A stretch of DNA of 5,875 nt, from contig DATCVR010000276.1 in the NCBI GenBank assembly GCA_036566745.1, positions 1 through 5,875 of the forward strand, given 5' to 3'. Within the stretch, counting starts at the first letter, position 1. Every line of letters starts with the position of its first letter. The notes below the pieces were generated by a model. It was not told where the DNA came from. It saw nothing but the letters and a program-made list of their open reading frames with translations, and made no database searches. Positions 1 to 4,558 of this stretch are shown here, in pieces. The DNA comes from DATCVR01 sp036566745 (GTDB taxonomy: Bacteria > Actinomycetota > Actinomycetes > Jiangellales > Jiangellaceae). Position numbers and translations under genes: made by a program.

Positions 1-1041
1 GCGGACACCTCCGCGGCCACCCAGCTGATCGCTCCGGCCGCGGCGCCCGTCGCCTACGACGACGCCCTGCCGCTCGACGAGGACGACGACTACGACGACG
101 AGGACGAGTCCCAGGGCTTCAGCTGGTGGGCGGTGGCGCTGGGCACCATCGCGGTGCTCGCCATCGCCGGGCTGATCGGGTACCTCCTGTTCAAGCCCGA
201 CTCCAACCCCCAGGCCACTGTGCCCAACCTGGTCGGGATGACCCAGGCCGCGGCCGAGGCACGGCTGACCGAGGAGAACCTCGAGGCCGGCGTCCAGACC
301 CAGCCCACCGACGACCCCGCGAAGGTCGACACTGTCCTCAGCCAGGATCCGGGCCCCAACCAGCGCCTCGACGAAGGCTCCACCGTCACGATCAACATCG
401 GTGTCGCGCCCGACGCGGTCGCGGTCCCGTCGGTCGTGGGCCGGCCGCGCGCCGAGGCGGAGAAGATGATCGAGGAGGCCGGGCTGGTCGCCGGCAACGT
501 CACGCGGCAGAACAGCGATCGGCCGGCGGACGAGGTGCTGAGCACCGACCCTGCCGTGGGCACCGAGGTGGCCCCGAACACCACGGTCAACCTCGTGGTT
601 TCCAGCGGCGAGGAGGAGATCCTCGTCCCCGACCTCGCCGGCAAGACCCGGGCCGAGGCCGAGTTCGAGCTGACCAGCCTGGGTCTGGTCCCGCAGTTCC
701 AGGACGAGCCCGCCGGCGACCGCCCGGTCGACCAGGTCGTGCGCCAGACCCCCGCGGCCAACACCCCGGCCAAGGAGGGCGACGAGGTCTTCGTCACGGT
801 CACCGTGCCGAACGACGACGAGCCCACCGGGGACCCCACCACCGGCAACGAGACGGGCCAGGACAACGGCAACGACACGGGCAACGAGACGGGCCAGGAC
901 ACCGGTACGGATACGGGCACCGAGACCGGGACCGAGACCGGTTCCGACACCGGTACGGACACGGGCACCGAGACCGGCACCGACACGGGCACCGAGACCG
1001 GTGGCGACGGCGGCGGCGACTCCGGCACCGAGTGGGGCTGA
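1..1041 (+). CDS. pknB: PknB-type Ser/Thr protein kinase, C-terminal part: membrane helix, three PASTA domains, repeat tail (partial)
   Basis: The reading frame is open from base 1 to TGA at 1039-1041 (346 visible residues); the kinase domain and start lie upstream of the window. In visible-residue numbering: an acidic juxtamembrane segment (about 20-36, nearly all Asp/Glu), a membrane helix (42-64, starting at the Trp-Trp pair), then three PASTA domains at about 72-134, 141-200 and 207-269. Each PASTA unit opens with a V-P-x-(L/V)-x-G motif and has the Q/T-x-P turn before its last strand. A Thr/Gly/acidic tail follows. PASTA domains of the PknB/Stk1 family bind muropeptides or lipid II outside the cell and steer the cytoplasmic kinase that controls cell-wall growth and division. 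Three PASTA units is within the family range; M. tuberculosis PknB has four. A PASTA penicillin-binding protein is the alternative, but those do not normally have a helix between an acidic cytoplasmic segment and PASTA units. The pabA/crgA neighbourhood strongly supports pknB. Confidence 0.9.
   Translation, partial: ADTSAATQLIAPAAAPVAYDDALPLDEDDDYDDEDESQGFSWWAVALGTIAVLAIAGLIGYLLFKPDSNPQATVPNLVGMTQAAAEARLTEENLEAGVQTQPTDDPAKVDTVLSQDPGPNQRLDEGSTVTINIGVAPDAVAVPSVVGRPRAEAEKMIEEAGLVAGNVTRQNSDRPADEVLSTDPAVGTEVAPNTTVNLVVSSGEEEILVPDLAGKTRAEAEFELTSLGLVPQFQDEPAGDRPVDQVVRQTPAANTPAKEGDEVFVTVTVPNDDEPTGDPTTGNETGQDNGNDTGNETGQDTGTDTGTETGTETGSDTGTDTGTETGTDTGTETGGDGGGDSGTEWG
841..1032 (+). repeat. Sixteen tandem 12-base units encoding T-G-x-(D/E) at the end of pknB
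   Basis: From 841 the frame reads in strict four-residue steps: TGNE, TGQD, NGND, TGNE, TGQD, TGTD, TGTE, TGTE, TGSD, TGTD, TGTE, TGTD, TGTE, TGGD, GGGD, SGTE, followed by Trp-Gly and the stop. Every unit has Gly second and an acidic residue fourth. The DNA period is 12 bases with variation at third positions (GGC/GGT/GGG, ACC/ACG). The tail is therefore outside the cell, strongly negative and probably disordered. It could be a spacer, a cation-binding stretch or a substrate for Thr modification; the sequence does not decide among these. Confidence 0.9.
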
Positions 1042-1065
1042 CCCAGCCGCTGAGCCTGGTCCACC

Positions 1066-1091
1066 GACTCAGCCGTTGGATCGGCTGAGTC
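1066..1091 (+). terminator. Hairpin terminator after pknB
   Basis: GACTCAGCCG (1066-1075) pairs perfectly with CGGCTGAGTC (1082-1091), giving a 10-base-pair stem and a six-base loop, 24 bases after the pknB stop. There is no run of T after it, which is common for actinobacterial hairpin terminators. Termination is inferred from position and stem strength. Confidence 0.65.
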
Positions 1092-1155
1092 AGCTCCTGA
1101 TCGGCTGAATCAGCCGTCCTGACCCGGCGTGTACCGGCCGGGTCAGGACGGCTGA
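1069..1155. repeat. Cluster of the 7-mer CGGCTGA in both orientations
   Basis: CGGCTGA occurs on the plus strand at 1082-1088, 1102-1108 and 1149-1155, and as its reverse complement TCAGCCG at 1069-1075 and 1110-1116. Two copies lie in a 16-base direct repeat, GATCGGCTGA(G/A)TCAGC, at 1079-1094 and 1099-1114, exactly 20 bases apart. The copies at 1102-1108 and 1110-1116 also form a palindrome with a one-base centre. Several mutually exclusive stems are therefore possible. It may simply be a duplicated terminator element. Confidence 0.7.
1110..1155. terminator. Bidirectional hairpin terminator between convergent pknB and pabA
   Basis: Bases 1110-1128 pair perfectly with 1137-1155, giving 19 base pairs around an eight-base loop; the 5' arm begins TCAGCCGTCCTGACC. 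The stem contains the pabA stop codon (TGA on the minus strand, 1145-1143), so the last three sense codons of pabA and its stop form part of the hairpin. Its symmetry lets it act on transcripts from both sides. It is the longest perfect stem in the window. Confidence 0.75.
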
Positions 1156-1787
1156 AGCGCGTCCGGCCCGCGCGAGACGACCGGGGCGAGCCCGACCGAT
1201 CGGGCCACGGCGTCGTCGTCGCCGCACACGGTGAGCCAGTTGGCCAGCATCAGGTGGCCGCCCTCGGTGAGGACCGACTCGGGATGGAACTGGACGCCCT
1301 CGACCGGGAGGGTCCGGTGGCGCATGGCCATGATGACCCCGGCCGACGTGGTAGCCGTGACCTCCCACTCGTCGGGGACGGTGGACGGCTCGACGGCGAG
1401 CGAGTGGTAGCGCGTGGCGGTGAATGGGTCGGCCAGGCCGGCGAGAACGCCCACGCCGTTGTGGTGGACCTCGCTGGTCTTGCCGTGGAGCAGCTCGGGC
1501 GCCCGCCCGACCGTGGCGCCGTAGGCGACCGCCATGGCCTGGAGCCCCAGGCAGACCCCGAAGATCGGCACCCGTCCGGCTTCGCTGCGGATGAGGTCGA
1601 CGCACACGCCGGCGCGTTCGGGAGTGCCGGGCCCGGGTGAGAGGAGCACGCCGTCGAAGCCCTCGATGCCGTCGACCTCGTCGTTGCGCCGAACCTCGCA
1701 GGTGGCCCCGAGCTGGGCCAGGTACTGGACAAGGTTGAAGACGAAGCTGTCGTAGTTGTCGACGACGAGAATGCGTGGCGGCGTCAT
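1143..1787 (-). CDS. pabA: Aminodeoxychorismate/anthranilate synthase component II (class I glutamine amidotransferase)
   Basis: A 214-residue protein, the full length for this family. It hydrolyses glutamine and passes ammonia to component I (PabB or TrpE), for p-aminobenzoate (folate) or anthranilate (tryptophan). All class I amidotransferase landmarks are present: N-terminal ILVVDNYDSFVFNL (6-19), oxyanion loop SPGPGTP (50-56), nucleophile Cys79 in GVCLGLQ, HGKTS (101-105), and the catalytic His168/Glu170 in GVQFHPES. The ATG at 1787 overlaps the TGA of the upstream DUF881 gene as ATGA, so translation is probably coupled, and the SD is weak. In M. tuberculosis the gene at this locus is annotated trpG and in Streptomyces pabA. 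Bacteria with one copy often use it for both pathways, so the name is a locus-based choice. The C-terminal 20 or so residues after the core are not conserved-looking. The gene ends inside the hairpin shared with pknB. Confidence 0.93.
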   Translation of the reverse strand: MTPPRILVVDNYDSFVFNLVQYLAQLGATCEVRRNDEVDGIEGFDGVLLSPGPGTPERAGVCVDLIRSEAGRVPIFGVCLGLQAMAVAYGATVGRAPELLHGKTSEVHHNGVGVLAGLADPFTATRYHSLAVEPSTVPDEWEVTATTSAGVIMAMRHRTLPVEGVQFHPESVLTEGGHLMLANWLTVCGDDDAVARSVGLAPVVSRGPDALQPS

Positions 1788-2515
1788 GATCCCGATCCTG
1801 TGATGGAACCTTGGTATCCCGGCATCTCGATGGATTCCTTTCCCTCGACGCGGTAGCCGAGGCCGATGAACTCGGAGTACTGCCGGAACTCGCGAACACT
1901 CTCGGACTCGTCGAGTGCCTTGCGCATCGCGTCGGCGTCGCCGATGGCCGAGATGACGTAGGGCGGGGAGTACGTACGCCCGTCGATGCGGAGCACCGGC
2001 CCGACGCATCGGATGGAGCTGGTGGCCACGACCCGCTGGTCCATGACCGTCAGCGCCTCGGCGCCACCGGCCCACAACGCGTTGATCACGCCCTCGAGAT
2101 CCTGCTGGTGGACGATGTAGTCCTCGATGTGGGTGCCGGCCGGGAGCTCCTGGCCGTCGCCGCCGGGCAGGGGTGCGTCGTCGAGTGAGACGGTCAGCCC
2201 GGGGCCCTCGACCGGAGTCAACCCGGCGGCCGGCAGGAGGTCGTCGACCTGCTGCTGGAGCTGCTTGGTCTCGGTGCTGCCTCGGCTGGTGGTGAGCTGC
2301 TCGACCTCGTCGGTCAGCTGCTCGACCTCGTGGGACAGCTCTCGGGTGCGGCGCTCCTCGGCCCGCACGACATCGGACAGCTCGAGAATGTCGCTGCCGC
2401 GGAGGTCGTTGCCGCCGGACTCCTTCGCGCTGGTGACCAGGAGCACGCCGCACAGGGCCAGGACCACCGGCGCGGCGACCTTCCACGCGTTGGCGGAGCG
2501 TGCCCAGGCCGGCAT
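1784..2515 (-). CDS. DUF881 family membrane protein with coiled coil
   Basis: A 243-residue protein. An N-terminal signal-anchor helix (about 13-29, rich in Val/Leu/Ala) is followed by a charged heptad-like coiled coil (about 46-94, with runs such as EVEQLTDEVEQL). The DUF881 domain (about 100-235) includes the typical GPGLTVSLDDAP (104-115), an I-V-H-x-Q-D-L segment (134-140) before the helix ending NALWAGGAEAL, and the SIRCVGP...IDGRTYSPPY stretch. The homologous gene at this locus in M. tuberculosis is Rv0012. The function is unknown; the domain probably faces outward, attached to the membrane beside the divisome genes. The ATG at 2515 has the SD GAGGGGG at 2531-2525 with nine bases of spacing. 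It is the first gene of a two-gene operon with pabA. In Streptomyces a class E sortase gene usually sits between these two; it is absent here. Confidence 0.88.
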   Translation of the reverse strand: MPAWARSANAWKVAAPVVLALCGVLLVTSAKESGGNDLRGSDILELSDVVRAEERRTRELSHEVEQLTDEVEQLTTSRGSTETKQLQQQVDDLLPAAGLTPVEGPGLTVSLDDAPLPGGDGQELPAGTHIEDYIVHQQDLEGVINALWAGGAEALTVMDQRVVATSSIRCVGPVLRIDGRTYSPPYVISAIGDADAMRKALDESESVREFRQYSEFIGLGYRVEGKESIEMPGYQGSITGSGS

Positions 2516-2517
2516 GA

Positions 2518-2541
2518 CGAGGTACCCCCTCGTGCGAGGTA
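2518..2541 (-). promoter_or_regulatory. Shine-Dalgarno of the DUF881 gene flanked by two complementary TACCTCG copies
   Basis: Read on the minus strand, the SD core CGAGG (2532-2528) lies between two identical heptamers TACCTCG, at 2541-2535 and 2524-2518. Either heptamer can pair its CCTCG with the SD. The downstream pairing forms a five-base-pair stem with loop GGGTA; the upstream one forms a CCTC/GAGG stem with loop GCAC. The SD could be masked in the mRNA, or the symmetry could be a protein site. Regulation is inferred only from the layout. Confidence 0.4.
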
Positions 2542-2610
2542 GGAGACGAGCGTGACGACGACTACGCTAACCCGAGCGCCACGGACGGGCGAGTGACCGT
2601 CCACAGTATC

Positions 2611-2618
2611 GAGAGGAA
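2611..2618 (+). promoter_or_regulatory. Ribosome binding site that fixes the crgA start
   Basis: GAGAGGAA lies eight to nine bases before the GTG at 2626. It falls inside the longer reading frame that opens with GTG at 2593, and that upstream GTG has no comparable SD. The 2626 start gives a protein beginning MPKSRSRRKKK, the usual CrgA N-terminus. Confidence 0.85.
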
Positions 2619-2625
2619 CACGAAC

Positions 2626-2889
2626 GTGCCCAAGTCTCGCAGCCGTCGCAAGAAGAAGGACGACTACACCCCACCCGAGCGGCACGAGAGCACGGCCTCC
2701 GGTCTGGGCGGTGGGCGCTGGGTCGTCCCCACGATGGTCACCCTGCTCGTGCTCGGCCTGGTGTGGATCATCGTCTACTACGTCGCAGGTCAGGACATCC
2801 CCGTCATGAGCGACCTCGGCGGCTGGAACCTCCTCATCGGCATGGGTCTCATCACCGGCGGGTTCGTCGCCGCCACCCAGTGGAAGTGA
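2626..2889 (+). CDS. crgA: Cell division protein CrgA
   Basis: An 87-residue protein that matches CrgA (family size about 80-95) along its whole length. The basic N-terminus reads MPKSRSRRKKKDDYTPP. Two membrane helices follow (about 33-53, through VVPTMVTLLVLGLVWIIVYY, and 68-85, LLIGMGLITGGFVAATQW), with a short loop containing the family's GW pair (66-67). CrgA is a small actinobacterial septum protein. In Streptomyces it affects the timing of FtsZ ring formation, and in mycobacteria it binds FtsZ, FtsQ, FtsI and CwsA at the divisome. GTG start with a good SD. The gene is divergent from the DUF881-pabA operon and convergent with the rhomboid gene, so it is transcribed alone. The order crgA, DUF881, pabA, pknB is conserved in actinomycetes, which supports the call. 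Confidence 0.96.
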   Translation: MPKSRSRRKKKDDYTPPERHESTASGLGGGRWVVPTMVTLLVLGLVWIIVYYVAGQDIPVMSDLGGWNLLIGMGLITGGFVAATQWK

Positions 2890-2925
2890 CGAACCCGCCG
2901 TCCACACCGCTGTGCACACACGGAT

Positions 2926-2937
2926 TACACGCGTGTA
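2926..2937. promoter_or_regulatory. 12-base perfect palindrome TACACGCGTGTA
   Basis: The sequence is its own reverse complement over 12 bases and stops at 2925/2938. With no unpaired centre it resembles a dimeric protein site more than a terminator hairpin. It sits between the two groups of DnaA-like boxes. No regulator can be named. Confidence 0.4.
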
Positions 2938-2941
2938 GTTC

Positions 2942-2961
2942 TCCCCATTGGGGATAACCCC
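2942..2961. terminator. Weak alternative hairpins between convergent crgA and rhomboid genes
   Basis: TCCCC (2942-2946) can pair with GGGGA (2950-2954) across ATT, or GGGG (2950-2953) with CCCC (2958-2961) across ATAA. The two stems exclude each other, and each has only four or five pairs. It is the only stem-forming sequence between the two convergent genes, so it may terminate one or both transcripts. Confidence 0.3.
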
Positions 2962-2970
2962 TGTGGATAA

Positions 2971-3858
2971 CTAGAGGGTCGTCAGCACGGCGAGGACCAC
3001 GGCCACGAGCGTCGCCACACATGCGGCGACGCTCCACAAGGTGCGGTGTTCGCGCGGCGCATGGGCGAAGGCGAACGCGAGCACCGCACCGACCGCGAGC
3101 CCGCCGAGGTGGGCTCGCCAGTCGATACCGCTGACCACGAACCCGAACACGACGTTGATGCCCAGGATCACCAGCACCGCACTGACGTCGCGGCCGAGCC
3201 GGCGCATCACGATGAAGAGCGCGCCCATCAGGCCGAACACCGCGCCGGACGCGCCGAACGACATCGAGTACGGGCTCGCCGCCAGCAACGACGCCGCCGT
3301 GCCGCCCATGGCCGACAGCAAGTACAGCGCGATGAACCGCCAACGCCCCAGCACCGGTTCGAGGCTGGACCCGAGCACCCACAGGGCGAACATGTTCATG
3401 CCGACGTGCCAGAACTCCTGGTGAACGAAGGCGGCGGTGATGAGGCGGTACCACTCGCCGTCGGCCACACCCAGCTGCACGGAGTCCTGAGTCGAGCCCA
3501 GGACCAGCCCGAAGTTGGCCGCCAGCTCGCTCCAGCCCGGCAAGGCGCTCGAGCCCAGGACCACGCCGATCAACCAGATCGAGACGTTGAGACCGATGAG
3601 TACCTTGGTGACGATGTCGCCGTTCTCGCGGATCTCACCGCCCAGCGGCGTCGTGGCCTGGCGCACGGTCTTGCGCCCCTCGGCGATGCACTCGGGGCAC
3701 TGGAAGCCCACCGGCGCGGCCGTCATGCAGTCGGGGCAGATGTAACGCTCGCACCGCGAACACCGGATGTAGGTCTCGCGGTCGGGGTGGCGGTAACACG
3801 TGGGGGCGACCGGACCCGGAGGTTCGGCCGGCCCGGCTCCGCCTGGTGTCTGCGTCAT
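2971..3858 (-). CDS. Rhomboid family intramembrane serine protease with N-terminal zinc finger
   Basis: A 295-residue protein. The N-terminus carries a B-box-like zinc finger with Cys21, His24, Cys33, Cys36, Cys41, Cys44, Cys54 and Cys57. A rhomboid core follows: about six or seven membrane helices (starting near 83-101 and ending near 274-293), the W-x-R motif (136-138), H-x-x-x-N (His151, Asn155), the nucleophile Ser204 in G-A-S-G, and the catalytic His250 in the helix RAHLGGLAVG. The Ser/His dyad is intact, so it should be an active intramembrane protease; substrates are unknown. The zinc-finger/rhomboid arrangement next to a cyclophilin and crgA is typical of actinomycetes. The ATG at 3858 is the only sensible start, but it has no good SD. 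Translation probably follows from the cyclophilin gene, whose stop is 26 bases upstream in the same operon. Ends with TAG directly against a DnaA box. Confidence 0.93.
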   Translation of the reverse strand: MTQTPGGAGPAEPPGPVAPTCYRHPDRETYIRCSRCERYICPDCMTAAPVGFQCPECIAEGRKTVRQATTPLGGEIRENGDIVTKVLIGLNVSIWLIGVVLGSSALPGWSELAANFGLVLGSTQDSVQLGVADGEWYRLITAAFVHQEFWHVGMNMFALWVLGSSLEPVLGRWRFIALYLLSAMGGTAASLLAASPYSMSFGASGAVFGLMGALFIVMRRLGRDVSAVLVILGINVVFGFVVSGIDWRAHLGGLAVGAVLAFAFAHAPREHRTLWSVAACVATLVAVVLAVLTTL

Positions 3859-3884
3859 GATGGGGTAACTCGCGGTGGTCCAGC

Positions 3885-4409
3885 TCAGTCTCGGGTGATG
3901 GTGACCGACTCGATGACGACCGGCTCGACGGGTCGGTCGCCCCGATCGGTGGGGACCGTGGCGATCTCGTCGACGACCTTGCGGCCGGCGTCGTCGGCCA
4001 CCTCGCCGAAGATCGTGTGGCGGCGGTTGAGATGCGGCTGAGGGCCGACGGTGATGAAGAACTGCGAGCCGTTGGTGTTGGGCCCGGCGTTGGCCATGGC
4101 CAGCAGGTAGGGGCGGTTGAAGGCGAGCTCGGGGTGGAACTCGTCGGCGAAGTCGTAGCCGGGGCCGCCGCGGCCGCTGCCCAGCGGGTCGCCACCCTGG
4201 ATCATGAAGCCGGACATCACCCGATGGAACGTGGTGCCGTCGTAGAGCTTGGCGGTGGACTTCTCGCCGGTGCCCGGGTGGACCCATTCCTTCGAACCCT
4301 CGGCCAGGTCGACGAAGTTGGCGACCGTCTTGGGCGCGTGGTGGGGGAACAGCACCAAGGCGATGTCGCCGTGGTTGGTGTGCAGGGTGGCAAGCAGCTC
4401 GTTGGCCAC
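3885..4409 (-). CDS. ppiA: Peptidyl-prolyl cis-trans isomerase, cyclophilin type
   Basis: A 174-residue cytoplasmic cyclophilin without a signal peptide; it catalyses cis-trans isomerisation of Xaa-Pro bonds. Family landmarks are all present: HAPKTVANFV (24-33), the catalytic Arg63 in FHRVMSGFMIQGGDP (61-75) with Phe68, Met69 and Gln71, the MANAGPNTNGSQFFI segment (105-119), and the His131 helix in HTIFGEV. The position equivalent to Trp121 of human cyclophilin A is His126, which by analogy with other bacterial cyclophilins predicts weak cyclosporin binding. An extra loop of about 14 residues (39-53) is common in actinobacterial PpiA. The GTG at 4409 is chosen because AGAGG lies six bases upstream and the protein then starts like its relatives; an open extension to 4493 has no SD. 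First gene of an operon with the rhomboid gene. Confidence 0.95.
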   Translation of the reverse strand: MANELLATLHTNHGDIALVLFPHHAPKTVANFVDLAEGSKEWVHPGTGEKSTAKLYDGTTFHRVMSGFMIQGGDPLGSGRGGPGYDFADEFHPELAFNRPYLLAMANAGPNTNGSQFFITVGPQPHLNRRHTIFGEVADDAGRKVVDEIATVPTDRGDRPVEPVVIESVTITRD

Positions 4410-4415
4410 GGGGTG

Positions 4416-4422
4416 CCTCTCG
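4416..4422 (-). promoter_or_regulatory. Ribosome binding site that fixes the ppiA start
   Basis: On the minus strand CGAGAGG (4422-4416) lies six bases before GTG at 4409. Upstream in-frame starts (ATG at 4478, TTG at 4493) have no such sequence. Confidence 0.8.
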
Positions 4423-4423
4423 T

Positions 4424-4435
4424 ATTCGATCGAAT
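4424..4435. promoter_or_regulatory. 12-base perfect palindrome ATTCGATCGAAT upstream of ppiA
   Basis: A perfect palindrome lies 15-26 bases before the ppiA start, just upstream of its SD. It is unusually A/T-rich for this genome. It could be an operator in the divergent ppiA/4559 region or overlap a -10 element. It does not match the actinobacterial SOS box, which has CGAAC...GTTCG arms in the opposite order. No regulator can be named. Confidence 0.4.
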
Positions 4436-4496
4436 GCAATTCCCCGCCATCCTCCCATGCAGCAGAACGAGTGGGCATAGGGTCGGGAGTCAAGGC

Positions 4497-4532
4497 ATGA
4501 TCTACATCGTTACGGGGAAGGGCCCCAAGTAG
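4497..4532 (+). CDS. Possible 11-residue leader peptide (MIYIVTGKGPK)
   Basis: ATG at 4497 is preceded by GGGAG (4485-4489) with seven bases of spacing, and the frame runs 11 codons to TAG at 4530-4532. The stop is 26 bases before the TTG start of the next gene, whose SD lies in between. A GGGG...CCCC stretch (4514-4525) overlaps its end. It could be an upstream reading frame affecting the coiled-coil gene. Chance is a serious alternative at this length. Confidence 0.2.
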   Translation: MIYIVTGKGPK

Positions 4533-4545
4533 AGACCCATCCGAC

Positions 4546-4552
4546 GAGGAGG
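4546..4552 (+). promoter_or_regulatory. Strong Shine-Dalgarno that supports a TTG start
   Basis: GAGGAGG lies six bases before TTG at 4559. It is the best SD on the plus strand of this window and makes the TTG start convincing, although the next in-frame ATG would be about 90 codons later. Confidence 0.85.
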
Positions 4553-4558
4553 CCCGTT

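Larger units (their letters stand above)
2516..2625. promoter_or_regulatory. Divergent promoter region between the DUF881-pabA operon and crgA
   Basis: This 110-base gap must drive transcription both ways. TACGCT (2563-2568, plus) and the overlapping TAGCGT (2569-2564, minus) both fit the TANNNT pattern of a sigma-A -10 element. No convincing -35 is present at 17-18 bases on either side, so the exact promoters are only suggested. They would give leaders of about 50 bases for crgA and 45-50 bases for the DUF881 gene. A further partial DnaA-box match, CCGTCCACA, lies at 2597-2605. Confidence 0.35.
2898..2970. other. Cluster of DnaA-box-like 9-mers between crgA and the rhomboid gene
   Basis: TGTGGATAA at 2962-2970 is a perfect DnaA box (TTATCCACA on the minus strand). 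TGGGGATAA at 2949-2957 is the same box with one mismatch, in the same orientation and 13 bases away. CTGTGCACA (2910-2918, plus) and its overlapping minus-strand reading GTGTGCACA (2919-2911) each differ by one base from the TTGTGCACA variant. CCGTCCACA (2898-2906, plus) differs by two bases from the actinobacterial TTGTCCACA. These fall in a gap of only 81 bases that also looks richer in A+T than its surroundings. DnaA binding is an inference; the boxes may instead be chance or the remains of terminator sequence. Confidence 0.5.

Noticed and set aside
90..1064. 324-residue open frame on the minus strand opposite pknB, with PVSVPVS repeats
   Set aside because: It is the mirror of the 12-base TGx(D/E) repeats and of G+C-biased codons in the real gene; it has no SD and no recognisable domain.
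1143..2486. 447-residue minus-strand frame starting far upstream of pabA
   Set aside because: Only the part from 1787 onward is PabA. The rest is Arg/Gly-rich out-of-frame reading of the DUF881 gene, and the ATGA overlap with its SD context marks the true start.
2593..2625. Longer crgA beginning at GTG 2593
   Set aside because: The extra 11 residues are not part of CrgA, no SD precedes 2593, and a good SD precedes GTG 2626.
2890..2970. Chromosomal dif site or full replication origin
   Set aside because: No dif-like 28-base XerCD core, and no long A/T-rich unwinding region or many perfect boxes as expected of an origin; only a small DnaA-box cluster is supportable.
3046..4041. 331-residue plus-strand frame opposite the rhomboid and ppiA genes
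   Set aside because: His/Arg/Ala/Glu-rich composition typical of antisense shadow frames in G+C-rich DNA, with no domain and no SD.
2971..4458. 495-residue minus-strand frame joining an Arg-rich segment to the rhomboid (apparent fusion)
   Set aside because: The part above 3858 is ppiA read out of frame. PpiA has its own intact frame and stop at 3885, so there is no fusion.
4410..4493. N-terminal extension of ppiA to ATG 4478 or TTG 4493
   Set aside because: No SD upstream of either. The extension would cover the palindrome and the divergent promoter region, whereas GTG 4409 has an SD at six bases and gives the normal N-terminus.
4471..4545. Possible tRNA or structured RNA in the ppiA/coiled-coil gap
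   Set aside because: No cloverleaf, T-loop or acceptor pairing could be assembled; only a short GGGG...CCCC stretch is present.
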